Of a stretch of DNA of 64,000 nucleotides, positions 1-7,744 are shown piece after piece. The stretch's first letter is position 1. Every line of letters starts with the position of its first letter. The notes beneath the pieces were generated by a model that did not search any database, had not been told where the DNA came from, and saw only the letters and a program-made list of their open reading frames with translations. The stretch spans positions 1 through 64,000 of the forward strand of contig NZ_AQYH01000006.1 in the NCBI RefSeq assembly GCF_000380505.1, given 5' to 3'. A program made the position numbers and the translations under genes. Source of the stretch: Kaistia granuli DSM 23481. Lineage in GTDB: Bacteria; Pseudomonadota; Alphaproteobacteria; Rhizobiales; Kaistiaceae.

Positions 1-72
1 GACCGTTTCCTTGGCGACGTCGATGCCGAGGATGCGCGGCACCGTCTCGACGGCTGGGCTGGGTGATGGCAT
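1..72 (-). CDS. IS110-family transposase, N-terminal fragment (cut by window edge)
   Basis: Only the first 24 codons are inside the window; the rest lies to the left. The fragment reads from an ATG at 72 and contains GIDVAKETV. In IS110/IS1111 recombinases the start of the RuvC-like DEDD domain has the form G-[IVL]-D-[VT]-[AS]-K, with the Asp as the first catalytic acid. These enzymes move a circular intermediate without terminal inverted repeats and, in the IS110 group, are guided by a bridge RNA encoded upstream of the gene. Whether the gene is intact cannot be judged here. The family assignment rests on a short motif, but the motif is characteristic and the long structured leader agrees with it. 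Confidence 0.75.
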   Translation of the reverse strand, partial: MPSPSPAVETVPRILGIDVAKETV

Positions 73-88
73 GGTTTGTCCTGGCTTC

Positions 89-285
89 GGATTGTCTGCG
101 GGCTCGCGGGAACGCGGCCCCATCAAGTCAACAAGCAAGCGAAGCCGGTCCACCGCCGGACCCAGATGACGACGGGCAGGCGCCCGATCCCGGGACGGTC
201 TCGGCCATGGACGCGGGTTTCGGGATGGCCGTTTCGAAACCCGCAACCGGCCCAAACCATCTAGCAAATTCCAAACAGACAATCC
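89..285 (-). ncRNA. Candidate IS110 bridge RNA in the transposase leader
   Basis: This noncoding stretch lies directly upstream of the transposase start. Read on the minus strand it is closed by a perfect 10-bp pairing between 276-285 and 89-98 (GGATTGTCTG with CAGACAATCC). Inside are a perfect 10-bp stem (235-244 with 213-222) enclosing a 12-nt loop, and a 5-bp hairpin (158-162 with 147-151) with a 6-nt loop. IS110-group elements are known to carry a structured bridge RNA of roughly this length in this position, with internal loops that pair to target and donor DNA. The structure is seen by eye only; expression, loop complementarity and the exact RNA ends are inferred. Confidence 0.45.
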
Positions 286-380
286 CGGGCTTGACCCGGG
301 ATCCATTCAGCCGAACGGTTGAGGGTGCGCATTCCCCAAATCCCGGCGGAATGGATCCCTGCCTTTCGCGGGGATGACGG
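281..380. repeat. Degenerate palindromic intergenic repeat
   Basis: The right part (350-380) contains TGGATCCC followed by GGGATGACGG and closely resembles the right arm of the perfect inverted-repeat element at 21538-21678. The left part contains a local palindrome (CCCGGG-CTTGA-CCCGGG within 284-300), and the decamers at 298-307 and 350-359 are inverted copies. It is therefore a diverged member of the same repeat family. The rest of the gap to 447 shows no gene. Confidence 0.6.
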
Positions 381-447
381 CAGTTTATCGGCACGGACCG
401 AGGCCCATATGGAGCCGGCCCAAGCGCCCCGGAGACGCCCCGCCTCC

Positions 448-2748
448 CTACGCCTTCTTCTTCACCACCAGGAGCGTCAGCGCGTTGATCGTCACCAGCA
501 CGGTGGCGCCGGTGTCGGCGAGGATGGCAGGCCACAGGCCGGTGATCCCGACGATCGTCGTCACCAGGAACACCGCCTTGAGGCCGAGGGCGATGACGAT
601 GTTCTGATGAATATTCCGCATCGTCCGCCGCGCCAGCCGGATCAACCGGGCGACATCGCCGACATTGTTGTTGAGGATCGCCGCATCGGCGGTCTCCAGC
701 GCCACGTCGGTGCCGCCGCCCATGGCGATGCCGACATCCGCAGCGGCGAGCGCCGGCGCGTCGTTGATGCCGTCGCCGACCTTGGCGACCTTGGCTCCGC
801 CGGCCTGCAATTCGCGGATGATGCGCTGCTTATCCTGCGGCAACAGTTCGGCCCGGACCTCGATGCCGAGATCGCCGCCGACCGCCTTTGCCGCCCGCGC
901 ATTGTCGCCGGTCAGCATGATCGGCGCGACATCGAGCGCCTTCAGCTCGGCAAGACCTTCCCTGGCGTCGGCACGAGGCCCGTCGCGCATGGCGATAATG
1001 CCTGTGATCGCGCCATTGACGAGCAGAACGGAGACGCTCTTGCCCTCGCCGCCGAGTGCGGCGATCGTCGCTTCCTGTTCGACCGTCAGCGGCGTGATCT
1101 CGGCAGCGGCGGCGGCCGAGCCCAACAGCAGGGCATCGGCTCCGACCTTGCCGGTCATGCCCTTGCCGGCGACGGCGGCGATTTCCTGCGCAACGATCGT
1201 CGGCGCCGCCATGTCCGTTGCCTTGCCGAGAATGGCGCGGGCGAGCGGATGGTTCGAGCCGGTCTCGAGCGAGGCGGCGAGCGCGATCACCTCGGCTTCC
1301 GTGCGGCCATAGCCGACGACGTCGCTGACCACCGGGCGGCCGAGCGTCAGCGTTCCGGTCTTGTCAAAGGCGACGCGGTTGATGCCGGCCAGCGTCTCCA
1401 GGACGGAGCCGCCCTTCATCAACAGGCCCTGGCGCGCGCCGGCGGCGAGGCCGGCCGCGATCGCGGCGGGCGTCGAGATCACCAGCGCGCAGGGGCAACC
1501 GATCAGCAGGATGGCGAGGCCCTTGTAGATCCACTCGCCCCAGTCGCCGCCGAAAGCGAGCGGCGGTACAATCGCCACCAGCGCGCCGACGACAAGCACG
1601 GCCGGCGTGTACCAGCGCGAGAAGCGATCGATGAAACGCTCGGTCGGCGCCTTGGCCTCCTGCGCTTCCTCCACCAGACGGACGATACGGGCGATCGTGT
1701 TGTCGGAAGCGACCGCCGTCACCTCGACGCGGATGACGCCGTCGGCGTTGATCGTGCCGGCGAAGACCGTGTCGCCGACGCCCTTGCGCTTCGGCACGCT
1801 CTCGCCGGTGACGGGAGCCTCGTCGATGGCGCTCTCGCCCCCGAGGATGAGGCCATCTGCGGCGATACGGTCGCCGGGACGGATCTGGATGATCGAGCCG
1901 AGCTGCAGGTCGGCGGCGGCAACCTCGCGCGTACCGCCCGCCTCCTCGACCCGCGCCGTCTCGGGCAACAGGGTCGCGAGACCACGGATGCTGGAACGGG
2001 CCCGGCGGGCCGCGACACCTTCCAGCAATTCGCCGATCAGGAACAGGAAGACGACCATCGCCGCTTCCTCGGCAGCGCCGATGATCACCGCGCCGACGGC
2101 GGCGATCGTCATCAGCGTCTCGATCGAGAACGGCGTGCCGTAGCGCGCCGCCATGAAAGCGCGCCGGGCGATCGGCACGAGGCCGAACAGCATGGCGATG
2201 GCGAAGGTGATCGGCTTCGTCTCCGGGAAGAGATGCGAAACCAGGAAGGCGACGACGATCGCGGCGCCGGCGGCGAACGTCAGCCGCGCCTTCTTCGACT
2301 GCCACCAGGCGCCATCATCCTCGCCGACGTCATGGCTGTGCAGGTCGATTTTTGGCGCAGCGGCGGCGACCGGCGCGGCAGGCGAATGGCCGTGATCGTG
2401 GTCATGATCGTGAGAACCGTGATCATGGCTGTGGCCGTGGTGATGGGCGCCATGATCATGGTCATGCCCCCCGCATGCATCGTGGTCATGCTCCTGCGGC
2501 GCAGGCGCCGGCGCGACAGGAGCCGCGCGGGCCGCGAGCGGCGCGATCCCATAGCCGAGCTTGGCGACGATCTTCTGGATCGGATCCGCCGGATCCAACG
2601 CCTCGCCGCGCCGCACCGTCATCGTGCCGGCGGACACCGAGACCGAGACATCCTCGACGCCATCGATTCGGCGCACAGCCGTATCGATCTTCTGCGCGCA
2701 GGAAGCGCAGTCCATCCCGGTGATGCGGTAGCGGTCCTGAATGCCCAT
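448..2748 (-). CDS. zntA: Zn2+/Cd2+/Pb2+-exporting P1B-type ATPase
   Basis: This inner-membrane pump uses ATP to export soft divalent metals. It begins with a heavy-metal-associated domain (GMDCASC, Cys14 and Cys17). A very His- and Asp-rich linker at about residues 85-130 probably also binds metal. Then come the P-type ATPase blocks: the transmembrane CPC motif near residue 417, which with Ser/Thr neighbours is typical of ZntA-type rather than copper pumps; the phosphorylation site DKTGTLT near 463; and GDGINDAPA near 657. At 766 residues the length is normal. The gene diverges from a MerR-type regulator across a promoter with the long spacer typical of MerR targets, which implies metal-induced expression. 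Zinc/cadmium is favoured over cobalt, but the substrate is inferred. Confidence 0.92.
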   Translation of the reverse strand: MGIQDRYRITGMDCASCAQKIDTAVRRIDGVEDVSVSVSAGTMTVRRGEALDPADPIQKIVAKLGYGIAPLAARAAPVAPAPAPQEHDHDACGGHDHDHGAHHHGHSHDHGSHDHDHDHGHSPAAPVAAAAPKIDLHSHDVGEDDGAWWQSKKARLTFAAGAAIVVAFLVSHLFPETKPITFAIAMLFGLVPIARRAFMAARYGTPFSIETLMTIAAVGAVIIGAAEEAAMVVFLFLIGELLEGVAARRARSSIRGLATLLPETARVEEAGGTREVAAADLQLGSIIQIRPGDRIAADGLILGGESAIDEAPVTGESVPKRKGVGDTVFAGTINADGVIRVEVTAVASDNTIARIVRLVEEAQEAKAPTERFIDRFSRWYTPAVLVVGALVAIVPPLAFGGDWGEWIYKGLAILLIGCPCALVISTPAAIAAGLAAGARQGLLMKGGSVLETLAGINRVAFDKTGTLTLGRPVVSDVVGYGRTEAEVIALAASLETGSNHPLARAILGKATDMAAPTIVAQEIAAVAGKGMTGKVGADALLLGSAAAAAEITPLTVEQEATIAALGGEGKSVSVLLVNGAITGIIAMRDGPRADAREGLAELKALDVAPIMLTGDNARAAKAVGGDLGIEVRAELLPQDKQRIIRELQAGGAKVAKVGDGINDAPALAAADVGIAMGGGTDVALETADAAILNNNVGDVARLIRLARRTMRNIHQNIVIALGLKAVFLVTTIVGITGLWPAILADTGATVLVTINALTLLVVKKKA

Positions 2749-2803
2749 GATCAGCTCTCGAATTCGGCCTCGTGGAGAAAGGCTCTTGTGCGGTTCGAGG
2801 GAG

Positions 2804-2834
2804 AGCCTACATGCTCTAGCGACTAGAGGATCAA
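2804..2834 (-). promoter_or_regulatory. MerR-type zntA promoter with palindromic operator
   Basis: On the minus strand a -35 TTGATC (2829-2834) is followed by a 19-bp spacer and a -10 TAGGCT (2804-2809). The spacer holds a perfect dyad, CTCTAG-N3-CTAGAG (2814-2828). A 19- to 20-bp spacer carrying the operator is the hallmark of promoters activated by DNA distortion by MerR-family proteins. The regulator gene starts 18 bases beyond the dyad on the other strand, so the site could also autoregulate it. Confidence 0.8.
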
Positions 2835-2846
2835 GAGGGTAATTCG

Positions 2847-3272
2847 ATGAGCCGGACGGTTCCCATTGGCACGGTTTCGCGCGAGACCGGCATCAAGGTT
2901 CCCACCATTCGCTATTATGAGGAGGTCGGTCTGCTGCCGTCGCCGGTGCGCACCGACAGCAACCGGAGGAGCTATGACGCGGCGGCCGTGCAGCGTTTGC
3001 GCTTCATCCGCCATGCGCGCGAGCTGGGCTTCGAGGTCGAGGCGATCCGCCAGCTGCTGACGCTTTCCGACCAGCCGGACCGTTCCTGCGCCGAGGTTGA
3101 TGTCATCGCCCGCAGCCATCTGGCCGAGATCGACGAGAAGATCGCGCGCCTGACGGCGCTGCGCTCCGAGGTTCAGCGCATGGTCGACGAGGGCGCGCAC
3201 GGCCGGGTCGCCGAATGCCGCGTCATCGAGGTGCTCGGCGACCATGCGACTTGCCTGCACGAGACGCATTAA
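2847..3272 (+). CDS. MerR-family heavy-metal-responsive regulator (ZntR/CadR-like)
   Basis: This 141-residue protein has the MerR winged helix-turn-helix at the N terminus (IGTVSRETGIKVPTIRYYE, residues 7-25) and a dimerisation helix around residues 80-115. Cysteines at 81, 124 and 136 and a His-rich tail (HATCLHETH) fit the three-Cys pattern used by CadR/PbrR/ZntR proteins to bind Zn, Cd or Pb. The start is supported by an AAGAGGG ribosome site eight bases upstream. It is divergent from the efflux ATPase and presumably activates it through the dyad at 2814-2828. Which metal is preferred cannot be decided from sequence. Confidence 0.9.
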   Translation: MSRTVPIGTVSRETGIKVPTIRYYEEVGLLPSPVRTDSNRRSYDAAAVQRLRFIRHARELGFEVEAIRQLLTLSDQPDRSCAEVDVIARSHLAEIDEKIARLTALRSEVQRMVDEGAHGRVAECRVIEVLGDHATCLHETH

Positions 3273-3350
3273 GGGTCCGGGCCTACCTTAAGGTGATCGG
3301 GCCGCCGCGCGACCGCAGCTCGGCGGCTGACGATTGCGCGGCGCCTGAAC

Positions 3351-3380
3351 GCATGTTCCGGGCTGACACCCGGAACATGC
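3351..3380. terminator. Perfect 12-bp hairpin between convergent genes
   Basis: Two perfect 12-base arms (3351-3362 and 3369-3380) enclose a 6-base loop. The hairpin lies between the end of the MerR gene and the end of the oppositely oriented lactonase gene, so it can serve both. Neither side has a T run, so its use as an intrinsic terminator is likely but not certain. Confidence 0.6.
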
Positions 3381-3396
3381 AGTTGGCTATAAAGAC

Positions 3397-4323
3397 CTAC
3401 TTCGCCGCCGGACGCTTGGCGCCCTGGGTGTTGAGGTAGACGGAATAGAGGCTCGTCGTGCCGCAGATGTAGAGCCGGTTGCGCTTGCGGGCGCCGAACT
3501 CGACGTTCGCCACGACCTCGGGGATCCTGATCTTGCCGATCAGGACGCCGTCCGGCGCATAGCAGTTCACGCCGTCGCCGGCCGAACTCCAGATGTTGCC
3601 GTGGATGTCGACGCGGAAGCCGTCGAACAGGCCGAAATCGCTGGTGGCGAAGGTCCGGCCGGCGCCGACCGACTTGCCGTCCGCCGCGACCGGATAGGCG
3701 CGGATGTCGGGCGAACAATCGGCCACGTGGGTCGCGCCGGTGTCGGCGACATAGAGGATCGACTCGTCCGGCGAGAAGGCCAGGCCGTTCGGGCGCACCA
3801 TGTCCGTGATGACGGCGGTGACGGCGCCGGTGGCGGGATCGATGCGATAGACGTTGCAGGCGCCAATCTCGCTTTCGGCCTTGTCACCCTCATATTCGCC
3901 GTCGATGCCGTAGCTCGGATCGGTGAACCAGACCGAGCCGTCCGACTTGACGACGGCGTCGTTGGGCGAGTTCAGCTTCTTGCCCTCGAAGCTGTCGGCG
4001 AGAACCTTGCGCGAGCCGTCGTGCTCGATGCGGGTCACGGCGCGGCCGCGATGCTCGCAGGCGATCAGGCGCCCCTCGAGGTCGACGGTGTGGCCGTTCT
4101 GGTTGTTGCAGGGCGTGGCGAAGACGGAAACGGAGCCGTCCGTCTCGTCATAGCGCATCAGCCTGTCGTTCGGGATATCCGACCAGATCAGATACTTGCC
4201 GGCCGGGAAATAGGCGGGACCTTCCGCCCAGCGGCAGCCCTCGGCCAGCTTCTCGACATGGACGTTCCCCATCGCCAGGCGCCGGAATCGATCGTCGTAA
4301 ACCACGTAATCCTTGGTGAGCAT
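3397..4323 (-). CDS. SMP-30/gluconolactonase-family lactonase
   Basis: This predicted six-bladed beta-propeller enzyme hydrolyses sugar lactones with a bound divalent metal. The N-terminal AEGPAYFPAGKYLIWSD block carries the metal-binding Glu. The central NSPNDAVVKSDGSVWFTDPSYG and the later GLAFSPDESILYVADT and GLFDGFRVD blocks supply the conserved Asn and Asp residues. The start at 4323 (MLTKDYV) is chosen because GAGGAGGGG lies just upstream; an in-frame start at 4392 would add 23 atypical residues. The resulting 308 residues match the family. No sugar-catabolism operon surrounds it, so the physiological lactone is unknown. Confidence 0.85.
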   Translation of the reverse strand: MLTKDYVVYDDRFRRLAMGNVHVEKLAEGCRWAEGPAYFPAGKYLIWSDIPNDRLMRYDETDGSVSVFATPCNNQNGHTVDLEGRLIACEHRGRAVTRIEHDGSRKVLADSFEGKKLNSPNDAVVKSDGSVWFTDPSYGIDGEYEGDKAESEIGACNVYRIDPATGAVTAVITDMVRPNGLAFSPDESILYVADTGATHVADCSPDIRAYPVAADGKSVGAGRTFATSDFGLFDGFRVDIHGNIWSSAGDGVNCYAPDGVLIGKIRIPEVVANVEFGARKRNRLYICGTTSLYSVYLNTQGAKRPAAK

Positions 4324-4512
4324 GTCCCCTCCTCGAAAGTGCTCAAGTCTTCGAATGACGACGGAGCATAGGCCAACGAACCTTTGCCGCAAGAGCTCGC
4401 GGGCAGGCCGCGGTTCCTTATCCCTGCATAGACAGACTGTTCACCGGGGGATGGCTTTCCAAAAGCACTCAGGCAGCCGACATATGCTGCAGTGCAAATG
4501 AAGGAGGTCGTC

Positions 4513-5130
4513 ATGACCAAGGTTCTCGTTCTCTACTATTCCGCCTATGGCCACATCGAGAAGATGGCAGAAGCCGTGGCGGAGGGCGCCCGCTCCACCG
4601 GCGCCAAGGTCGACATCAAGCGCGTGCCCGAGCTGGTACCCGACGACGTCGCCAGGGCTTCGTACTACAAGATGGACCAGGCCGCCCCGATCGCCACCCC
4701 CGCCGATCTCGAAAACTACGACGCCATCATCGTCGGCGCCGGCACCCGCTTCGGTACCGTCGCCTCGCAGATGCGCAATTTCTGGGACCAGACCGGCGGT
4801 CTGTGGGCCCAGGGCAAGCTGGTCGGCAAGGTTGGCTCGATGTTCACCTCGACGGCGACGCAGCATGGCGGCCAGGAGTCGACCATCCTCGGCTTCCTCC
4901 CGACCTTCCTGCATCACGGCCTCGCCTATGTCGGCCTGCCCTACGCCTTCCAGGGCCAGACGGGTGTTGAAGAAGTGAAGGGCGGCTCGCCCTACGGCGC
5001 CTCGACGATCACCGATGGCGACGGCAGCCGCCAGCCTTCGGCGATCGAGCTCGAAGCCGCCCGCTACCAGGGCGCCCATGTTGCGACGATCGCTGCCAAG
5101 GTCGCCGGCAAGGTGCTTGAGCCCGCATAA
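4513..5130 (+). CDS. wrbA: NAD(P)H:quinone oxidoreductase, WrbA type
   Basis: This flavodoxin-like FMN enzyme reduces quinones by two electrons and limits redox cycling. The FMN phosphate loop is [11 protein letters not shown] near the N terminus. The WrbA-typical [22 protein letters not shown] block and the [11 protein letters not shown] segment follow. It has 205 residues, close to other WrbA proteins. The ATG at 4513 is preceded by AAGGAGGTCGTC, a near-perfect ribosome site. The gene is single and is followed by a strong terminator, so it is probably transcribed alone. Confidence 0.93.
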   Translation: MTKVLVLYYSAYGHIEKMAEAVAEGARSTGAKVDIKRVPELVPDDVARASYYKMDQAAPIATPADLENYDAIIVGAGTRFGTVASQMRNFWDQTGGLWAQGKLVGKVGSMFTSTATQHGGQESTILGFLPTFLHHGLAYVGLPYAFQGQTGVEEVKGGSPYGASTITDGDGSRQPSAIELEAARYQGAHVATIAAKVAGKVLEPA

Positions 5131-5176
5131 TCGGCGAGCCGTCGCCGCGCCCCCCTTCAGACGTGGCGCGCTCCCG

Positions 5177-5206
5177 AAACGCCCCGGCCTCGGCCGGGGC
5201 GTTTTC
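5177..5206 (+). terminator. Rho-independent terminator of wrbA
   Basis: Arms AAACGCCCCGGCC (5177-5189) and GGCCGGGGCGTTT (5192-5204) form a very GC-rich hairpin that runs directly into a short T tract. It starts 46 bases after the wrbA stop codon. Confidence 0.85.
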
Positions 5207-5273
5207 ATGTCGGCACGGGACTTTGATCGCGTCGGCGCTTGAACCGCCCGCCCGATCCCGCTAGCTCAGGGGC

Positions 5274-6185
5274 ATGAGTTCCATCGCATTCGAGCGGGAT
5301 TTCGATCCCGCCCATGGTCGCGCCGTTCCGATCGGCGACACGGTAAGGCGGATGACCGCGCCCAATGGCGGGCCGTTCACCTTCCACGGCACCAACAGCT
5401 ACATCGTCGGCCGCGGGACGGTGGCGATCATCGATCCCGGGCCCGACGACCCCGCCCACATCGAGGCGCTGCTCGAGGCGACCCGGGGCGAGGTGGTCAG
5501 CCATATCCTCGTCACCCACACCCATCGCGACCATTCGCCCGGAGCGGCGCTTTTGAAGGCGCGCACCGGCGCGACGTTGCTCGGCGAGGGTCCGCACCGG
5601 CTGGCCCGTCCGCTGGCGCTCGGCGAGATCCACATGCTCGACGCCAGCGGCGACATGGACTTCATGCCGGATCGGCGCCTCGTCGACGGCGAGCGGGTCG
5701 ACGGTGGCGGCTGGGCGCTGACGGCGATCGCCACGCCCGGTCACGCCGCCAACCATCTCGCCTTCGCGCTGGAGGGCAGCCCCCTGCTCTTTTCCGGCGA
5801 TCACGTCATGAAATGGGCAACCACCATCGTCGCCCCGCCCGATGGCGCGATGACGGACTACATGGCTTCGCTCGACCGCCTGGGCGACCGGCCGGAGACG
5901 ATCTACCTGCCCGGCCATGGCGGCCCAGTCGAGGACGCCCCGGCCTTCGTCCGCGCCCTGAAGGCGCACCGGCGGATGCGCGAAGCGGCCATCGTCGAAC
6001 GCATCGCGCGCGGCGACCGCACGATCTCCGACATCGTCACCGCGATCTATCGCGACACGCCGCAGGCCCTGCACGGCGCCGCCGCCCTCTCCGTGCTCGC
6101 CCATCTCGAAGATCTGGTCGGACGAGACAGGCTGATCGCGCCGGAAGGCGTGACGCTGTCCGGCCGTTTCGAACCGGTCGCCTGA
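5274..6185 (+). CDS. MBL-fold metallo-hydrolase (LACTB2-like)
   Basis: The protein has the metallo-beta-lactamase fold with the dinuclear metal motif THTHRDHSPG at about residues 81-90, a later metal His in TPGHAANH, GDHVMKW, and a final LPGHGGP block. The C-terminal 70 residues (HRRMREAAIVERIARGDRTISDIVTAIY) form the small helical domain found in LACTB2-type proteins, several of which are nucleases or thioester hydrolases. The length of 303 residues fits. Its substrate cannot be read from the sequence. It is convergent with the DUF1499 gene. Confidence 0.85.
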   Translation: MSSIAFERDFDPAHGRAVPIGDTVRRMTAPNGGPFTFHGTNSYIVGRGTVAIIDPGPDDPAHIEALLEATRGEVVSHILVTHTHRDHSPGAALLKARTGATLLGEGPHRLARPLALGEIHMLDASGDMDFMPDRRLVDGERVDGGGWALTAIATPGHAANHLAFALEGSPLLFSGDHVMKWATTIVAPPDGAMTDYMASLDRLGDRPETIYLPGHGGPVEDAPAFVRALKAHRRMREAAIVERIARGDRTISDIVTAIYRDTPQALHGAAALSVLAHLEDLVGRDRLIAPEGVTLSGRFEPVA

Positions 6186-6196
6186 GCCAGATCCCG

Positions 6197-7021
6197 TCAG
6201 CGCGCCTTGGGCGATACGGGCGGCAGCGGCGGCAGCACAGCCTCGGGCTCGACCGTTTCCTCGGATTCGGTGACGCCCTGCAGCGCGGTGTCGAGATCGG
6301 CGAAGAAGGCGCGGATCCGGCGGGCATTGTCGCCGAGATCATGGGCGCCGATGCGCGAGGCCGAGCGCATGTCGACCAGCGTTCCGTCGTCATCGGCAAG
6401 AATGCGGATCGAGACATCGACGGGCATCGAGAGAACCAGCGTCTTGGCCGTCGCCTCGATGCTGGCGTCGGCATCTTCCGGATCCGGCGCATCGCTGAAG
6501 ACCAGGCGCCAACCGCGCGCCTCGGCCAGCTTCATCGCTTCGGTGAAGACACGCTCCGGCGAAACCGGATAGTGGCGGGCGACGATATCGGGATAGGCCT
6601 TGGCCTGTTCGGCCCGGTCGACGGCGTCCGGGAGCGGCCGGGCGGCCGCAGCGGGATCGGTGAAACCCGGCGGATCCTGCGTGTCGGTGGAAACATCGGA
6701 AAGCCGTGGCAGGCGGACCATCTCGGCCACCACGAAGGCCGGCATGGCGAGAATGACGAGCGCCAGCAACGATCCGGCGAGCGCCGGGCCGAAGCCGCGG
6801 AGGCCCTCGCGCCAGATGTCGCGCATGGCCAGCCCGCCGAGAACGAGCGCCAGCATGGCCAGCGCCCAGGCGATGGCGATCACCACGAAGAAGGGGACCG
6901 TCTCGATCTGGTCGAGGCGGTGCATCACGCCGGCGACGACCAGCAGCGGGATCGGCAGCAGCGCGAGCCGCAGCGACCAGTTGGCCGTACCGGCCTCGCG
7001 CTCGTACGGACGCGCGGTCAT
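6197..7021 (-). CDS. DUF1499 domain membrane protein
   Basis: The N-terminal third has three predicted transmembrane helices (about residues 17-36, 43-64 and 80-102). The soluble remainder carries the DUF1499 pattern: YPDIVARHYPVSPERVF, the GWRL segment, and a DDGTLVDMRSASRIGAHDLGDNARRIRAFFADL C-terminal block. DUF1499 proteins are widespread in Hyphomicrobiales and lack an established function. The gene stands alone between convergent and divergent neighbours. The N-terminal start is the only reasonable ATG before the first membrane helix. Confidence 0.85.
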   Translation of the reverse strand: MTARPYEREAGTANWSLRLALLPIPLLVVAGVMHRLDQIETVPFFVVIAIAWALAMLALVLGGLAMRDIWREGLRGFGPALAGSLLALVILAMPAFVVAEMVRLPRLSDVSTDTQDPPGFTDPAAAARPLPDAVDRAEQAKAYPDIVARHYPVSPERVFTEAMKLAEARGWRLVFSDAPDPEDADASIEATAKTLVLSMPVDVSIRILADDDGTLVDMRSASRIGAHDLGDNARRIRAFFADLDTALQGVTESEETVEPEAVLPPLPPVSPKAR

Positions 7022-7145
7022 GCTCTCTCTCCGCAGCCACGCTGTGAGGAAGGGGAAGCGGCCAGTCTATCGCAGCTCACGCGCATTCCTACCTGTTCCT
7101 CACCTGCAACAACCCGACATGAAAATTGACAATGACATCCGCATC

Positions 7146-7162
7146 TTAACGGCTTGGTAAAC
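7146..7162 (+). promoter_or_regulatory. Possible CtrA box
   Basis: TTAA-N7-GTAAAC differs by one base from the CtrA consensus TTAA-N7-TTAA. It sits about 30 bases upstream of the ATG chosen for the small gene at 7190, and a TTGACA hexamer lies at 7126-7131. A single near-match can occur by chance. Confidence 0.25.
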
Positions 7163-7189
7163 CACGAATCCGCCATACTTGAATTTCAT

Positions 7190-7447
7190 ATGCGCATCCC
7201 CGACGGCCAGCAGGCGAAGATCAGTACGGCTTTCGGCGGAAATGCTCAGGATTTCGAGACTATCATGACCCATGAGAAGCACCCGACCTTCCGTTCCAAG
7301 GCTCAACGTGAGCAGGAACAGGATCTGCAGGCCAAGTATGGTGAACTCGGCAACCCCGAGCTCGTCGCGGCGATCCTGCAGAAGAAGAAGCTCGAGCAGC
7401 AGCAGGCCCAGATGCAGGCCACGCTGATCCCGAGCGAGCGGGACTGA
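7190..7447 (+). CDS. Small hypothetical protein, charged and helical
   Basis: I do not recognise a family. From the ATG at 7190 the product is 85 residues, and a TTG at 7154 in the same frame would add 12. The sequence is soluble, rich in Gln, Lys and Glu, and ends in a probable amphipathic helix (KKKLEQQQAQMQ). It contains no Cys and no signal peptide. No clear ribosome site precedes either start. An antisense reading frame exists (7100-7684) but has a Leu/Arg-skewed composition typical of a shadow. A hairpin follows the stop codon, which supports the plus-strand gene. Confidence 0.55.
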   Translation: MRIPDGQQAKISTAFGGNAQDFETIMTHEKHPTFRSKAQREQEQDLQAKYGELGNPELVAAILQKKKLEQQQAQMQATLIPSERD

Positions 7448-7453
7448 CCCGCG

Positions 7454-7478
7454 CGTCGGCCTGAACGGCCGGCCGACG
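7454..7478 (+). terminator. Hairpin after the small gene
   Basis: Arms CGTCGGCC (7454-7461) and GGCCGACG (7471-7478) enclose nine bases, seven bases after the stop codon. There is no T tract. The remaining bases to 7744 show no convincing gene. Confidence 0.45.
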
Positions 7479-7744
7479 ATCCCATCGAGGGCGACGGCGG
7501 AAGCGACTCCGCCGGTTCCCGAATCCAGGGATGATCCAGGTCTATGATGAGGGTTCATCATGGCTTCGGTCGTGCTCGCCAAGGCGGGCTTGCCAGAGTC
7601 GGCGGGGTCCCTAGCCCCTGCGCCGCCGAAGGCTTTGCAGCCCTCCCCCTCTTCCGATCCGGCTGATCGCCGGCCTCGCGGCATCGCGGGCCTAATCGGG
7701 CTGAAACAGATCGGCGAAGCCTCTGAGACGCCTGCCTTTTTGGC

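Larger units (their letters stand above)
1..286 (-). mobile_element. Partial IS110-family insertion sequence, left end
   Basis: The element comprises the transposase start and its leader. The outer boundary is not marked by a terminal inverted repeat, as expected for this family. I place it near 286, where the closing stem of the putative RNA ends and a palindromic intergenic repeat begins. The boundary is an estimate. The rest of the element lies outside the window. Confidence 0.5.

Noticed and set aside
319-2826. An 835-codon open frame on the plus strand
   Set aside because: It is antisense to the complete zntA gene, is extremely Arg/Asp/Gly-rich and has no recognisable domain; it is a product of high-GC codon bias.
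5258-5318. A tRNA-like string (TAGCTCAGGGGCATGAG followed by a CGGGAT-TTCG-ATCCCG hairpin)
   Set aside because: It lies across the start of the metallo-hydrolase gene, lacks an acceptor stem and anticodon arm, and the hairpin is not a proper T-arm.
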